From Holophagales bacterium (GTDB lineage: Bacteria; Acidobacteriota; Thermoanaerobaculia; UBA5066), in contig JADKBZ010000009.1 in NCBI GenBank assembly GCA_016714815.1, forward strand, positions 291,113 to 355,112: 64,000 bases of DNA. The letters are read 5' to 3'. Position numbers and translations under genes: made by a program. A model generated the notes under the pieces. That model saw only the letters and a list, made by a program, of their open reading frames with translations. It was not told where the DNA came from and did no database searches. Below are positions 31,232 through 39,471 of this stretch, one piece after another (position 1 is the first letter of the stretch; every line of letters starts with the position of its first letter).

Positions 31232-32294
31232 CCGCGTTTCCCTCCGGAAGGCTGCTGCTGGCTGATGCAGTGGAACGCCCCTCCGCCGAGGAGGAGCTCG
31301 CGCGCCGGGACGTCGAAGACGCGCCGGCCGGGGAAGAGCTTCTCGATCCGCTTCAGCGCCGGGGCGTCGTTCGGAGTCCCGTAGACCGGGACGGTGACGG
31401 TCGTGTTCGCCACGTAGAAGTTCACGTAGCTGGCCGCCATCAGCTCTCCCTCCGGGTCGGTGACGACGCCGGGCGAGGGGACGGTGAAGACCTCGAGCCG
31501 GCGCCCCTTCGCGTCGCGCATCGAGGCGAGGTCGCGGACGATCTCCTTCAGCGCCACCGCGTTCGGGTCGCCGCCGCCCGTCGGCTCCATACAGACGACG
31601 ACTCCGGGAGCCACGAACCGGGCGATCGTGTCGACGTGCCCGTCCGTGTGGTCGTTGATCAGGCCGTCGCCGAGCCAGAGGACCTTCTGCGCGCCGAGCC
31701 CCTCGCCGAGGCGCCGCTCGAGGGCGCCCGGTTCGAGCCCGGGATTGCGGTTCGGGTTCAGGAGGCACTGGCGCGTCGTCAGGAGCGTCCCTTCCCCGTC
31801 GGGGTCGACCGAGCCCCCTCCAGGACGAGCGCGTCGCGGAACGTGCGAAGGCCCGACGCCTCGGCGACGCGGGTCGTGACGGCCGCGTCGCCCGGCAGGT
31901 CGTACTTCCCGCCCCAGCCGTTGAAGGTGAACGACGCGGCCGCGACGTCCCCCGCCTAGGAGGTGAGAAATATCGGTGCGGTGTCGCGCATCCAGATGTC
32001 GCCGAATGGGATCTCGTGGACGCGGGCGCCGAGTCCGTCGAGCCGCGCCCGGGCCTCTTCCGCCCGCGCCTCCGTCGGCGCCAGGACCTCGAGCTTCTCG
32101 CCCCGGGGCACGCCGTCCGGTCCGGGGTCGGCGATGGCGCGCGCGAAGGAGACGAAGGCGCCCTGCACCGGGCCGAGCGCCTCCTTCCAGAGCTCCGCGT
32201 GGCTCGGCCAGGCGAGCCAGCACGCCGAGTGCGGCGCCCACTCGCCGGGCTGCGAGAACCCGGCCTGGCGCGGGGATTCGCCGAAGTGCTTCAT
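31228..32294 (-). pseudogene. aguA: Agmatine deiminase, disrupted by a stop codon and a frameshift
   Basis: The intact enzyme converts agmatine to N-carbamoylputrescine. Here the first 112 codons (32294-31956: GEWAPHSACWLAWPSH, IPFGDIWMRDTAPIFLTS) end at an in-frame TAG (31956-31958). The same frame then continues to read agmatine-deiminase sequence (SFTFNGWGGKYDLPGD) until a 5-C run at 31814-31818, where one base is missing, and the rest (LLNPNRNPG, WLGDGLINDHTDGHVD, GGGAFHCISQQQPSG) is in a third register down to 31228. The catalytic Cys region and the amidino-binding HTDGHVD are present, so only the two lesions break the gene. Two independent lesions suggest decay, but nearby homopolymer errors elsewhere in the window mean misassembly must be considered. 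Confidence 0.85.
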
Positions 32295-32332
32295 CGCGGG
32301 CACGCTCCCTCTGGGCTCCCGGCCCGGGGGGG

Positions 32333-32393
32333 CCGGGGGGATCGAGAAACCCCCGGGAACAGGACCGCGCGGGGGGATCGAGAACTCCCCGCG
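32333..32393. repeat. Two tandem GC hairpins sharing a 14-bp direct repeat
   Basis: GGGGGGATCGAGAA occurs at 32335-32348 and 32371-32384. Each copy forms the loop side of a 7-bp hairpin (32333-32339 with 32350-32356; 32368-32374 with 32387-32393). They lie after the prolidase stop and before aguA. No T-run follows on the minus strand. They may be a REP-like element or a pair of processing/termination hairpins. Confidence 0.5.
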
Positions 32394-32397
32394 ATCA

Positions 32398-33726
32398 TTA
32401 CGGCAGCTCGGGGCGCGTCAGGTTGCGGACGCCCTTCGCCTCGACCACGACGTCGTCCTCGACCCGGATGCCGCCGCACGGGGTGAGGCGGTCGACGAGG
32501 GCCCAGTCGACGTCGGCGGCGTTCGGGCCGCCCCGGAGCTCCTCGAGGAGCATCGGGATGAAGTAGAGGCCCGGTTCGATCGTGAAGACCATCCGCGCCT
32601 CGATCGTCCGCGTCGTTCTGAGGAACGGGTACGCGGCGGGAGGCGGGGCGAGGGCCCCCTCGCGGTCGGCGAAGCGGCCGGCCACGTCGTGCACCTGGAT
32701 GCCGAGGAAGTGCCCGAGGCCGTGCGGGAAGAAGGGGCGCGTCAGCCCCTTCTCCACGGCGCCCTCGCCCGCCACCTTCAGGAGGCCCGCCCGGTGCAGC
32801 AGGTCGCCGATCAGGACGTGCGCCTTCACGTGCAGGTCGAGGTATTTCATCCCGGGGCGCGGGGCGGCGGCGAGCTCCTGCTGGAGCGCCTCCATCCCGG
32901 CGATGAGGTCGCGAAAGAGGGGGTCGCAGCCGTCTCCCGCGTAGGTCCGGGTGATGTCGGAGCCGTAGCCGCGGACGGAGACCCCCGCGTCGACGAGCAT
33001 CGTCTTGCCGGGCGCGGCCCAGGTTCCCCGCTTGCCGTGGTAGTGGAGCGTCGAGGAGCGCTCGTCGAACCCGATGATCGTCGGGTAGGGGAGGTGCTCT
33101 TCCATCACGGAAGCGGCCGCGAGGAAGGCGTGGTGCACCTCCATCTCGGTGGCGCCCTGCCGGAAGGCGTCCTCGGCGGCCCGGAAGCCGCGCGCGGCGG
33201 GGACGGTCGCCTCGGCGAGCGTCTCCACCTCGTAGGCGCTCTTGTACGACCGCTCCCAGTCGAGCCTCGCCACGAGCCCCTTCGGGTTGATCGCGTCCGC
33301 CGGAATCCCGCGCGCCGCCGCTTCCTCGACGCTGCCGCCGACGAACGCGGTCCCGGCGCCGTTCGTCCCGACGGCCGCCCAGACGGCGTCGGGCGTGGCG
33401 GCGTCGACGACGTCGAACTCGGCGGCGACGAACGCGGGGACCGGGTGCGGCGGCGCGTACCAGAAGTCGCGCGGGACGAGCCGCACGAGCCGCGGCCTCT
33501 TCCCCGGGCGGAACTCCACGACGTGGCCGGGCCCGTCGACAGGTGTCCAGTGCGCGAAGTGGGGCGTCGGGTGGAACGGGGCGTCGTTGTCGTCGGCGAA
33601 GTAGGTGAACGGCGTCCCGGAATGGAGGAGGAGCCGTTCGAACCCGGTCTCGGCGAGGGCGAGCTCCGTGGTCCGGCATCGCTCGGCGACGTGCGCGTGG
33701 TAGAGGTCCGCGAGGGCGCTCTTCAT
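32398..33726 (-). CDS. pepQ: Xaa-Pro dipeptidase (prolidase)
   Basis: Cleaves X-Pro dipeptides in the cytoplasm. The 442-residue protein belongs to the M24B metallopeptidases of PepQ type: N-terminal domain 1-160, then the pita-bread catalytic domain with metal ligands in LVDAGVSVRGYGSDITRTY (two Asp), HGLGHFLGIQVHD (His), FTIEPGLYF (Glu) and GGIRVEDDVVV (Glu). The N-terminal HSGTPFTYFADDNDAPFHPT is characteristic of PepQ. Normal length. The start at 33726 is 7 nt from a TAACAT hexamer (33734-33739) and has no Shine-Dalgarno, so a leaderless transcript is likely. Downstream lie the tandem hairpins and the agu operon on the same strand. Confidence 0.93.
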   Translation of the reverse strand: MKSALADLYHAHVAERCRTTELALAETGFERLLLHSGTPFTYFADDNDAPFHPTPHFAHWTPVDGPGHVVEFRPGKRPRLVRLVPRDFWYAPPHPVPAFVAAEFDVVDAATPDAVWAAVGTNGAGTAFVGGSVEEAAARGIPADAINPKGLVARLDWERSYKSAYEVETLAEATVPAARGFRAAEDAFRQGATEMEVHHAFLAAASVMEEHLPYPTIIGFDERSSTLHYHGKRGTWAAPGKTMLVDAGVSVRGYGSDITRTYAGDGCDPLFRDLIAGMEALQQELAAAPRPGMKYLDLHVKAHVLIGDLLHRAGLLKVAGEGAVEKGLTRPFFPHGLGHFLGIQVHDVAGRFADREGALAPPPAAYPFLRTTRTIEARMVFTIEPGLYFIPMLLEELRGGPNAADVDWALVDRLTPCGGIRVEDDVVVEAKGVRNLTRPELP

Positions 33727-33805
33727 GCGGTGGATGTTAGCGAACTGGAGCGCCGGCGCGCGCCGGGCGCGGAAAAGCCCGGCGCGTTCTCCCGGCCGGG
33801 AAGGG

Positions 33806-35029
33806 TCAGGCCTGCGAGGGGATCCCCTCGGGGAGGCCGGCCGCCTCGACGAGCCGTTCCAGCGCCTCGACGAGGTTCCGGCGGGTCCGCTCGATCTCGG
33901 CGCGCAGCTCCTCGACGCGGATCTCGGCGAGCGCCTTGGCGCGCTGGCCACGCAGGCGGGTCCCGGCGGCGGCGGCGGAGAGAGCGGCGGCGTAGTCGGC
34001 CTTCAGCTTCTCGAGCTGCGCGGCGGCCCGCTGGCGCGACGCTTCCAGGTCGGAGAGCCTGCTCGAGGCGGAGGCGAGGGCGGTCTCGCGCCGCTCGGCC
34101 CAGCTCGCCGAGAGATGCTCGGCCCGGGCGTCCCAGGCCGCCTGCGCCGTGTCGAACGCGTCGCGGGCCCTCTCGAACGTCCGGGATGAGAAGTGCCAGA
34201 CGGCCCGCTCCCGGGCGAGGCCGGCGACCTTCTCGGGCACCGGACGCAGGTCCTTCGCGATCCCGAGGAGCCGGCCGAGGCGGATGAGGTAGAGGCTCGG
34301 GTCGACCTGCCACCAGAGGAATCCCTGGGCGGCCGAGGCCTGGAAGTGGTGGTGGTTGTTGTGCCACCCCTCGCCCATCGTCACGAGCGCCAGGACGAAG
34401 CTGTTCCGGCTCGTGTCGCGCGTCTCGAAGACCCTCTTGCCGAAGACGTGCGTCACGCTGTTGATCGCGAACGTCCCGTGCCAGAGGAGCACCGTCGAGA
34501 GGAAGAAGCCCCAGAAGAGGCCGGTCCAGGAGAAGGCGAAGAAGAGCCCGAGGCCGTAGAGCATCGGGGCCAGGAACTGGTTCCGGTCGAGCCAGACGAG
34601 CTCGGGGAACTTCGTGAAGTCGCGGATGGCGTCGTACTGCGTCGCTTCGTACTCGTCCGCGAGGATCCATCCCATGTGGCTCCACCAGAAGCCCTTCTGC
34701 ACGGGAGAGTGGATGTCCTCGGGCTGGTCGGAGAAGCGGTGGTGGTGCCGGTGGTGCGCGGCCCACCAGAGGACCCCCTTCTGGGCCGCCGTCTGGCCGA
34801 GGAAGGCCAGGACGAACTGCCAGAAGCGGTTCATCCGGTAGGTGCGGTGGGCGAAGTAGCGGTGGAAGCCCGCGGTGATCGCGAACATCCGGAGGTAGTA
34901 CGACCCGAGGCAGAGGGCGACCCCTTCCCAGGAGAAGTCGAAGGCGAGGACGCCGAGGGCCGCGACGTGAACGAGGCCGAAGCCGAGAGCGGCAGCGGGA
35001 CGAATGCGGGGACGGGGTGTCGCGTTCAT
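33806..35029 (-). CDS. Acyl-CoA/acyl-lipid delta-9-type fatty acid desaturase with coiled-coil tail
   Basis: A membrane di-iron desaturase that introduces a double bond into acyl chains. The 407-residue protein shows all three His boxes: HRYFAH (56-61), HHRHHH (92-97) and HNNHHH (223-228), with four TM helices around them. The catalytic part ends near residue 285, the normal length of bacterial members. Residues 290-395 add a long helical, Ala/Glu/Arg-rich coiled coil (for example LSDLEASRQRAAAQLEKLKA) that I have not met in this family. Start at 35029 with AAGGA about 9 nt upstream. The acyltransferase gene lies 61 bp upstream on the same strand, so the two probably set membrane lipid composition together. 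Confidence 0.9.
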   Translation of the reverse strand: MNATPRPRIRPAAALGFGLVHVAALGVLAFDFSWEGVALCLGSYYLRMFAITAGFHRYFAHRTYRMNRFWQFVLAFLGQTAAQKGVLWWAAHHRHHHRFSDQPEDIHSPVQKGFWWSHMGWILADEYEATQYDAIRDFTKFPELVWLDRNQFLAPMLYGLGLFFAFSWTGLFWGFFLSTVLLWHGTFAINSVTHVFGKRVFETRDTSRNSFVLALVTMGEGWHNNHHHFQASAAQGFLWWQVDPSLYLIRLGRLLGIAKDLRPVPEKVAGLARERAVWHFSSRTFERARDAFDTAQAAWDARAEHLSASWAERRETALASASSRLSDLEASRQRAAAQLEKLKADYAAALSAAAAGTRLRGQRAKALAEIRVEELRAEIERTRRNLVEALERLVEAAGLPEGIPSQA

Positions 35030-35090
35030 GCGCGGGTGTCCTTCTTCCGGCGCCCTGGTCGCCGGGAGGCCAGCCGCCAAACCCAGCATG

Positions 35091-35831
35091 TTACGCCGTT
35101 TCCGCCGCGAGCCTGTCCTGGGCCTCCTGCATCCGGGCGCGCACCGTCGCGACGAGCGTCTCGAGGTCTTTCTCTTCCAGCCCTTCGGTCGGAATCGCGG
35201 GGAGGACCCGAAGCCGGATTCGCCCCGGAAAGACGAGGAGACGGTGCCCGTCGAGGAGGGCGTGAAGCGGCGAGCAGACGATCGGGACGATCGGGACCTG
35301 CGCCGCGATCGCGAGGTGGAACGATCCCTTCTTGAAGGGCAGGAGCGTGGGGCCCCCGTTGCGGTGTCCTTCCGGGAAGACCCAGACGGAGATCCGCTCC
35401 GCCTTCACGCGCGCGGCGCCGGCGGCGATGGAGGCGATGGCGCTCGGGAGGTCCTTGCGGTCGAGGAGGATGTTCCCGGCGGCGCGGAAGAACCAGCCGA
35501 AGACCGGGATCTTCTCGATCTCCTTCTTCCCGATGACGACCGCCCGCCTCGGGAAGAGACCGCCGTAGACGACGATGTCGAGGTTCGACTTGTGGCTCGC
35601 CATGAGGATGGCCGGCGCCGCCTCGGCGATGCGGCCGCGATCCTCCACCGTCACCCTCCAGCCGAGGAGCGTCACCATGATCCAGTGGAAGCTCCGGGAG
35701 AGCTGAAACGACGCGTTCCCGCGCGGGCGCAGGGCGACGTAGAGGAGGCCGCCCACGGAGACGGCGACGAACGAAAGCGCTCCGAGGACGCTCGCGAGGA
35801 CGAAGTGGACCCGCGCGACGGCTCTGCGCAC
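35091..35831 (-). CDS. plsC: 1-acyl-sn-glycerol-3-phosphate acyltransferase
   Basis: Transfers an acyl chain to lysophosphatidic acid to give phosphatidic acid at the inner membrane. The 246-residue protein has an N-terminal TM helix (about 8-30), the catalytic HKSNLD (the H-x4-D motif) within ILMASHKSNLDIVVYGG, the phosphate-binding VFPEGHRNGGPTLLPFKKG, and VPIVPIVCSP typical of LPLAT enzymes. I place the start at the GTG at 35831, which has GAGGGG 4 nt upstream; the GTG at 35843 is an alternative. Operon with the desaturase downstream. Confidence 0.9.
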   Translation of the reverse strand: MRRAVARVHFVLASVLGALSFVAVSVGGLLYVALRPRGNASFQLSRSFHWIMVTLLGWRVTVEDRGRIAEAAPAILMASHKSNLDIVVYGGLFPRRAVVIGKKEIEKIPVFGWFFRAAGNILLDRKDLPSAIASIAAGAARVKAERISVWVFPEGHRNGGPTLLPFKKGSFHLAIAAQVPIVPIVCSPLHALLDGHRLLVFPGRIRLRVLPAIPTEGLEEKDLETLVATVRARMQEAQDRLAAETA

Positions 35832-35839
35832 GGGACCCC

Positions 35840-35989
35840 TCACGCGCGGAGCTCTGCGGGAGGCGCAGCGCGTCGCTGCGGAAGGATCGGCTCGCCCGCG
35901 GCGGAGACGACGGGGAGGAGGAGGCCTCCCGCGGTCGACGCGACGACGAGGGGGAGCGTGAAGACGCAGTGGCAGCAGAGCTTCGGCAT
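35840..35989 (-). CDS. Possible small Cys-rich leader-like protein before plsC
   Basis: A 49-residue frame (MPKLCCHCVFTLPLVVASTA at its start) with a CCHC cluster and one hydrophobic stretch, ending 8 bp before the preferred plsC start. No Shine-Dalgarno is visible and the region also holds the promoter of the divergent flavoprotein. I recognise no family. It may be a chance frame; recorded because nothing else explains this 180-bp gap. Confidence 0.22.
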   Translation of the reverse strand: MPKLCCHCVFTLPLVVASTAGGLLLPVVSAAGEPILPQRRAAPPAELRA

Positions 35990-36024
35990 TCAGTTCGATT
36001 CCGGGAGGGCTCATTATCCCCGCG

Positions 36025-37272
36025 ATGGAATCAAACGTCGTGATCGTCGGCGGAGGGGCCGCGGGGCTCCTGGCCGCCGCCTCCTCCTCGGCGCGCCTGC
36101 GCGAGGCGGGGAGCCCGGCGCGGGTGATCCTCCTCGAAGCGGCGCGGGAGCCGGGAAGAAAGATCCTCGTCTCGGGCGGCGGCCACTGCAACGTCCTCCC
36201 GGCGCGGGAGGCGCGGGCGCGCTTCGTCTCCTCCTCGCCGCGCCGCCTCGTCGACCGGTTCCTCGACCGTTCCCCGCTCGCCGCCCAGCGCGCGTTCTTC
36301 GAGGAGCTCCTCGGAGGGGCGCTCCGCGAGGAGCCGGAGGCCGCCAAGCTCTACCCGCCGACGAATCGCGCGCGGGACGTCCGCGACGCGCTCGTGGCCC
36401 ACGCGCGGGGCGCGGGGGTGGAGGTGCGTCCCTCGATGCCGGTCCGGGAGGTCTCGCTCCGGGAGGGAGGCGGCTTCGACGTTCGCCTCGACGGCGACGC
36501 GCTCGTCGCCTCCCACGTCGTCCTCGCCACGGGGGGACGTTCGGTCCTGGCAGGGGGGGCGGACGCGGCGGGCTTCGACTGGGCCGCCTCCCTCGGCCAC
36601 ACGATCCGGACCCTCTGCCCCGCGCTCGTTCCGCTCACCGGCGCCTCGCCCGCTCACGCGGCCCTCTCGGGGGTCTCCCTCGAGGCGACGGTCACGGCGG
36701 CGAGCGGAGGCGAGGAGGCCAGGACCCGCGGCGGATTCCTCTTCACGCACAAGGGTTGGAGCGGCCCGGCCGTCCTCGACGTCTCCCACGTCGTCTCGAG
36801 AGCGCTCGCCGAGGGGCGCCCCTTCGTCGTCACCGTGTCGTTCGGCGGCAGCGCCGACGAGTGGGACGCGGCGCTCCGATCCGGCGCCGGCTCCGTCCTC
36901 GGCGTCCTCCGTCGCTCGCTCCCCGACCGGGTCTCGGCCCTCGTCCTCGCCGAGGCCGGCGTCGCGGGCGCCGAGCCGCTCCACCGCCTCACGCGCGAGG
37001 CGAGGCGCGAGGTCGTCCGCGCGCTCACCGCCCTACCGCTGCCGGTCGACGGGACCGACGGCTACCGGACCGCCGAGGTGACGGCGGGGGGCGTGGCGCT
37101 CGAAGAGGTCGACCCCGGCAGCGGCGCGAGCCGCCGCGTTCCCGGCCTCTTCCTCGCGGGCGAGATTCTCGACGTCACCGGCCCGATCGGCGGCTTCAAC
37201 TTCCAGTGGGCGTGGGCGACGGGAAGGACGGCGGGGGAGGGCGCGGCGCGGGTGCTGCTGGCGGAGCGCTGA
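36025..37272 (+). CDS. BaiN/HI0933-type NAD(P)/FAD-dependent oxidoreductase
   Basis: A 415-residue flavoprotein of the HI0933/BaiN family. It has the FAD-binding VVIVGGGAAGLLAAA (5-19), the family signature REPGRKILVSGGGHCNVL (about 46-63), a second dinucleotide-contact motif SHVVLATGGRSV, the TRGGFLFTHKGWSGPAVLDVS segment, and the C-terminal PGLFLAGEILDVTGPIGGFNFQWAWATGR that closes over the flavin. Members reduce unsaturated substrates (BaiN acts on bile acids) but most have unknown roles; none should be assumed here. ATG start lies 7 nt after CATTAT (36012-36017) with no Shine-Dalgarno. Confidence 0.92.
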   Translation: MESNVVIVGGGAAGLLAAASSSARLREAGSPARVILLEAAREPGRKILVSGGGHCNVLPAREARARFVSSSPRRLVDRFLDRSPLAAQRAFFEELLGGALREEPEAAKLYPPTNRARDVRDALVAHARGAGVEVRPSMPVREVSLREGGGFDVRLDGDALVASHVVLATGGRSVLAGGADAAGFDWAASLGHTIRTLCPALVPLTGASPAHAALSGVSLEATVTAASGGEEARTRGGFLFTHKGWSGPAVLDVSHVVSRALAEGRPFVVTVSFGGSADEWDAALRSGAGSVLGVLRRSLPDRVSALVLAEAGVAGAEPLHRLTREARREVVRALTALPLPVDGTDGYRTAEVTAGGVALEEVDPGSGASRRVPGLFLAGEILDVTGPIGGFNFQWAWATGRTAGEGAARVLLAER

Positions 37273-37327
37273 GGGGAGATCGGCCGCGTTCGTGCCGGAC
37301 TTCGACCGTTCGGGATAGCGGCGGGCC

Positions 37328-37669
37328 TCAGCCCTTGACGGCGAACCCGCGTGCCGCCAGGAGAGGGCGAACCCTCTCCCGTACGTCGCCGGCCAGCTCT
37401 ATGGCCCCGGGTTTCACCGTGCCGCCGACCGCGCACGCCTTCTTCAGCGCCCTCGCGAGCTCCTCGAGGAACGGTCCGTTGTCCGGGAGCGCGTCGACGA
37501 CGGTCACGCTCTTGCCTCCGCGCCCCGCCTTCTCGAGGCGGAGCTTCGCGGTGACCTTCGCAGGGACCGGCTGGTCGAGCTTCTTCGAGCAGCGGCAGTC
37601 GTTCGCCGGCCAGCCGCACGTCGGGCAAACCCGCCCCTTCTCGCTCGAGTAGACGACGCGTCCGCTCAC
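37328..37669 (-). CDS. yciH: SUI1/eIF1-like translation factor (YciH family)
   Basis: A 113-residue protein with an N-terminal zinc-ribbon-like segment (CPTCGWPANDCRC, four Cys) and a SUI1 domain (about 38-113: KVTAKLRLEKAGRGGKSVTVVDALP, LARALKKACAVGGTVKPGAIELAGD). Bacterial YciH proteins resemble eukaryotic eIF1 and affect start-codon fidelity under stress. It follows the KdpD sensor gene by 12 bp on the same strand, probably by chance. The GTG start has no close Shine-Dalgarno and a GATGAT hexamer 6 nt upstream. The possible abundance of leaderless messages in this genome makes an eIF1-like fidelity factor interesting. Confidence 0.9.
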   Translation of the reverse strand: MSGRVVYSSEKGRVCPTCGWPANDCRCSKKLDQPVPAKVTAKLRLEKAGRGGKSVTVVDALPDNGPFLEELARALKKACAVGGTVKPGAIELAGDVRERVRPLLAARGFAVKG

Positions 37670-37681
37670 GGGCGGATCATC

Positions 37682-38851
37682 TCAGAGCCTCCGCTCCGAT
37701 GGCTCGTCGTCGCCTCCGGCGCCGGTCACGAGGAGATCGAAACCGTCCGCCCCGGAGAGGAGCCGGTCGACGGTCCCGGGGAAGAGGCGCGCGAGGAGCC
37801 CGCGTCGAGACGGGGGGCCGACGATCAGGACGGCGACGTGCTCCTCGCGGACGAACCGGAGAATCTCGGCCGCCGCGTCCTCGGCCTCCCGGACGACGAC
37901 GGTCGCGCCGAGCGTCATCGCGAGCTCGACGTTCTCGGTGAGGGCTCTGTGCTGACGCGCCGAGAGGCGCTCGGGGCGCTCGCGCGAGCGGCGGACGTGG
38001 AGCGCGTACCAGCGCGTGTTCATCCGGCCTGCCGTCCGGGAGGCGCGGAGGATCAGCCTTCTCGCGACCTCCGGGGCGAGCGGGATCGCGACGGCGACGC
38101 GGGCCTGGGGCGCCGGCGCCTCGGCTGCGCCGCTGTCGTGCGCGTCGGCCTCGATGTGGTCCGCCGTCTGGAAGAGCGTCAGCTCCCTGAGGCGCGTCAG
38201 CTTCTCCTCGGTGAAGAAGTTCGCGAGCGCCTGCTCCGCCCTCTCGGGCGTGTAGACCTTCCCGATGCGGATCCGCTCCCTCAGCTCCTCCACGGGGAGG
38301 TCGACGACGACGAGGGCGTCGGCGTCTCTGACGATCCGGTCGGGAAGGCGCTCCCTCACCTCGATCCCCGTCACGGAACCGACGACGTCCTGGACCCCTT
38401 CGAGGTGCTGGACGTTCACGGCAGCCATCACCGAGATCCCCGCCGCGAGGATCTCCTCCACGTCCTTCCAGCGCTTTTCGTTGCGGCTCCCCGGCGCGTT
38501 CGTGTGGGCCAGCTCGTCGACGACGACGGCGTCCGGCCGCCGCCTCAGGAGGGCGTCGAGGTCCATCTCCGGGAGAACGACTCCCTGGTAGCTGACCTGC
38601 TTGCGCGGGACGACCTCCAGGTCGCCGATCCGGGCTTCGGTCTCCGGCCTCCCATGCGTCTCGACGTATCCGATGACGACGTCGGTCCCGTGACGCCTCA
38701 GGCCGTGGGCGTCGTCGAGCATCTTGTAGGTCTTCCCGACGCCGGCCGCCATGCCGAGGTAGACCTTGAGCTTCCCGAGGCGGGCGTCCCGCGACGCTTT
38801 CCGGAGGAAGGCCTCGGGGTCGGGGCGTCGGTCGTCGGCGGCTCTCGGCAC
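37682..38851 (-). CDS. kdpD: KdpD sensor half (KdpD + Usp domains, no kinase)
   Basis: A 389-residue protein that contains only the cytoplasmic N-terminal part of KdpD: the KdpD sensor domain (Walker A GMAAGVGKTYKML, Walker B DAVVVDELAHTNAPG, about 25-235) and a universal-stress-protein domain (about 245-380, VAVAIPLAPEVARRLILRAS). A full KdpD is near 890 residues and continues into four TM helices, GAF, HisKA and HATPase domains; those are encoded separately at 46460-47959. The usual c-di-AMP binding region of KdpD lies in the Usp domain; whether it is functional here is not visible. It is the last gene of kdpFABC, 16 bp after kdpC, without a Shine-Dalgarno; GATAAT (38858-38863) sits 6 nt before its GTG. 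Confidence 0.9.
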   Translation of the reverse strand: MPRAADDRRPDPEAFLRKASRDARLGKLKVYLGMAAGVGKTYKMLDDAHGLRRHGTDVVIGYVETHGRPETEARIGDLEVVPRKQVSYQGVVLPEMDLDALLRRRPDAVVVDELAHTNAPGSRNEKRWKDVEEILAAGISVMAAVNVQHLEGVQDVVGSVTGIEVRERLPDRIVRDADALVVVDLPVEELRERIRIGKVYTPERAEQALANFFTEEKLTRLRELTLFQTADHIEADAHDSGAAEAPAPQARVAVAIPLAPEVARRLILRASRTAGRMNTRWYALHVRRSRERPERLSARQHRALTENVELAMTLGATVVVREAEDAAAEILRFVREEHVAVLIVGPPSRRGLLARLFPGTVDRLLSGADGFDLLVTGAGGDDEPSERRL

Positions 38852-38867
38852 GGGCCGATTATCGACT

Positions 38868-39470
38868 TCAGGGGGACGGCGGCCGGGAGGCGCCGCGCCG
38901 CGCGAGTACGTCCAGATTCAGCAGGAGGACGTTGATCCGCGGCTCGCCGAAGAGGCCGAGGAACCGTCTCTCCGTGCGGCGCGAGACCATCGCCTCGAGG
39001 TCGGCGGCGGGGAGGCCGCTCTCTTTCGCGACCCGCGGGACCTGCCAGAGCGCGAACCCGGGCGAGACGTGCGGGTCGAGTCCGGAGCCCGAAGCGGTCA
39101 CGGCGTCGGCCGGGACCGGCGCGGTGGCACCGGGGTTCTCGGTTCGGGCCTTCGCGGCCTCGGCGACGACGCGATCCGCGAGGGCCTTCGAGGTCGGGCC
39201 GAGGTTCGACCCGCCGGAGGCCGTGGCGTCGTAGCCGCCGCCGGCGGCGGACGGGCGGGTCCGGAAGAGGCCGGGCGAGGCCGCGCCCTGACCGATGAGA
39301 GCCGAGCCGACGACCTTCCCGTCGCGGGAAACGAACGAGCCGCTCGCCGCGGCGGGGAAGGCGACGCGGCCGACGGCCCAGACGCCGGCCGGGTACGCGA
39401 TTCCGAGAAGGAGCGTGAAGACGACGAGGAGACGGATGGAGACGAGAACGTGGTCTTTCACGGCAGGCAC
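38868..39470 (-). CDS. kdpC: K+-transporting ATPase subunit C
   Basis: The 200-residue single-span subunit of the high-affinity Kdp K+ pump. It has the N-terminal TM helix (about 12-34, LVVFTLLLGIAYPAGVWAVG) and the periplasmic domain with GSALIGQGAASPGLFRTRPSA, ASGGSNLGPTSKAL, VTASGSGLDPHVSPGFA and the C-terminal FGEPRINVLLLNLDV. Length and motifs are typical. It begins 1 bp after the kdpB stop. Confidence 0.95.
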   Translation of the reverse strand: MPAVKDHVLVSIRLLVVFTLLLGIAYPAGVWAVGRVAFPAAASGSFVSRDGKVVGSALIGQGAASPGLFRTRPSAAGGGYDATASGGSNLGPTSKALADRVVAEAAKARTENPGATAPVPADAVTASGSGLDPHVSPGFALWQVPRVAKESGLPAADLEAMVSRRTERRFLGLFGEPRINVLLLNLDVLARRGASRPPSP

Positions 39471-39471
39471 C

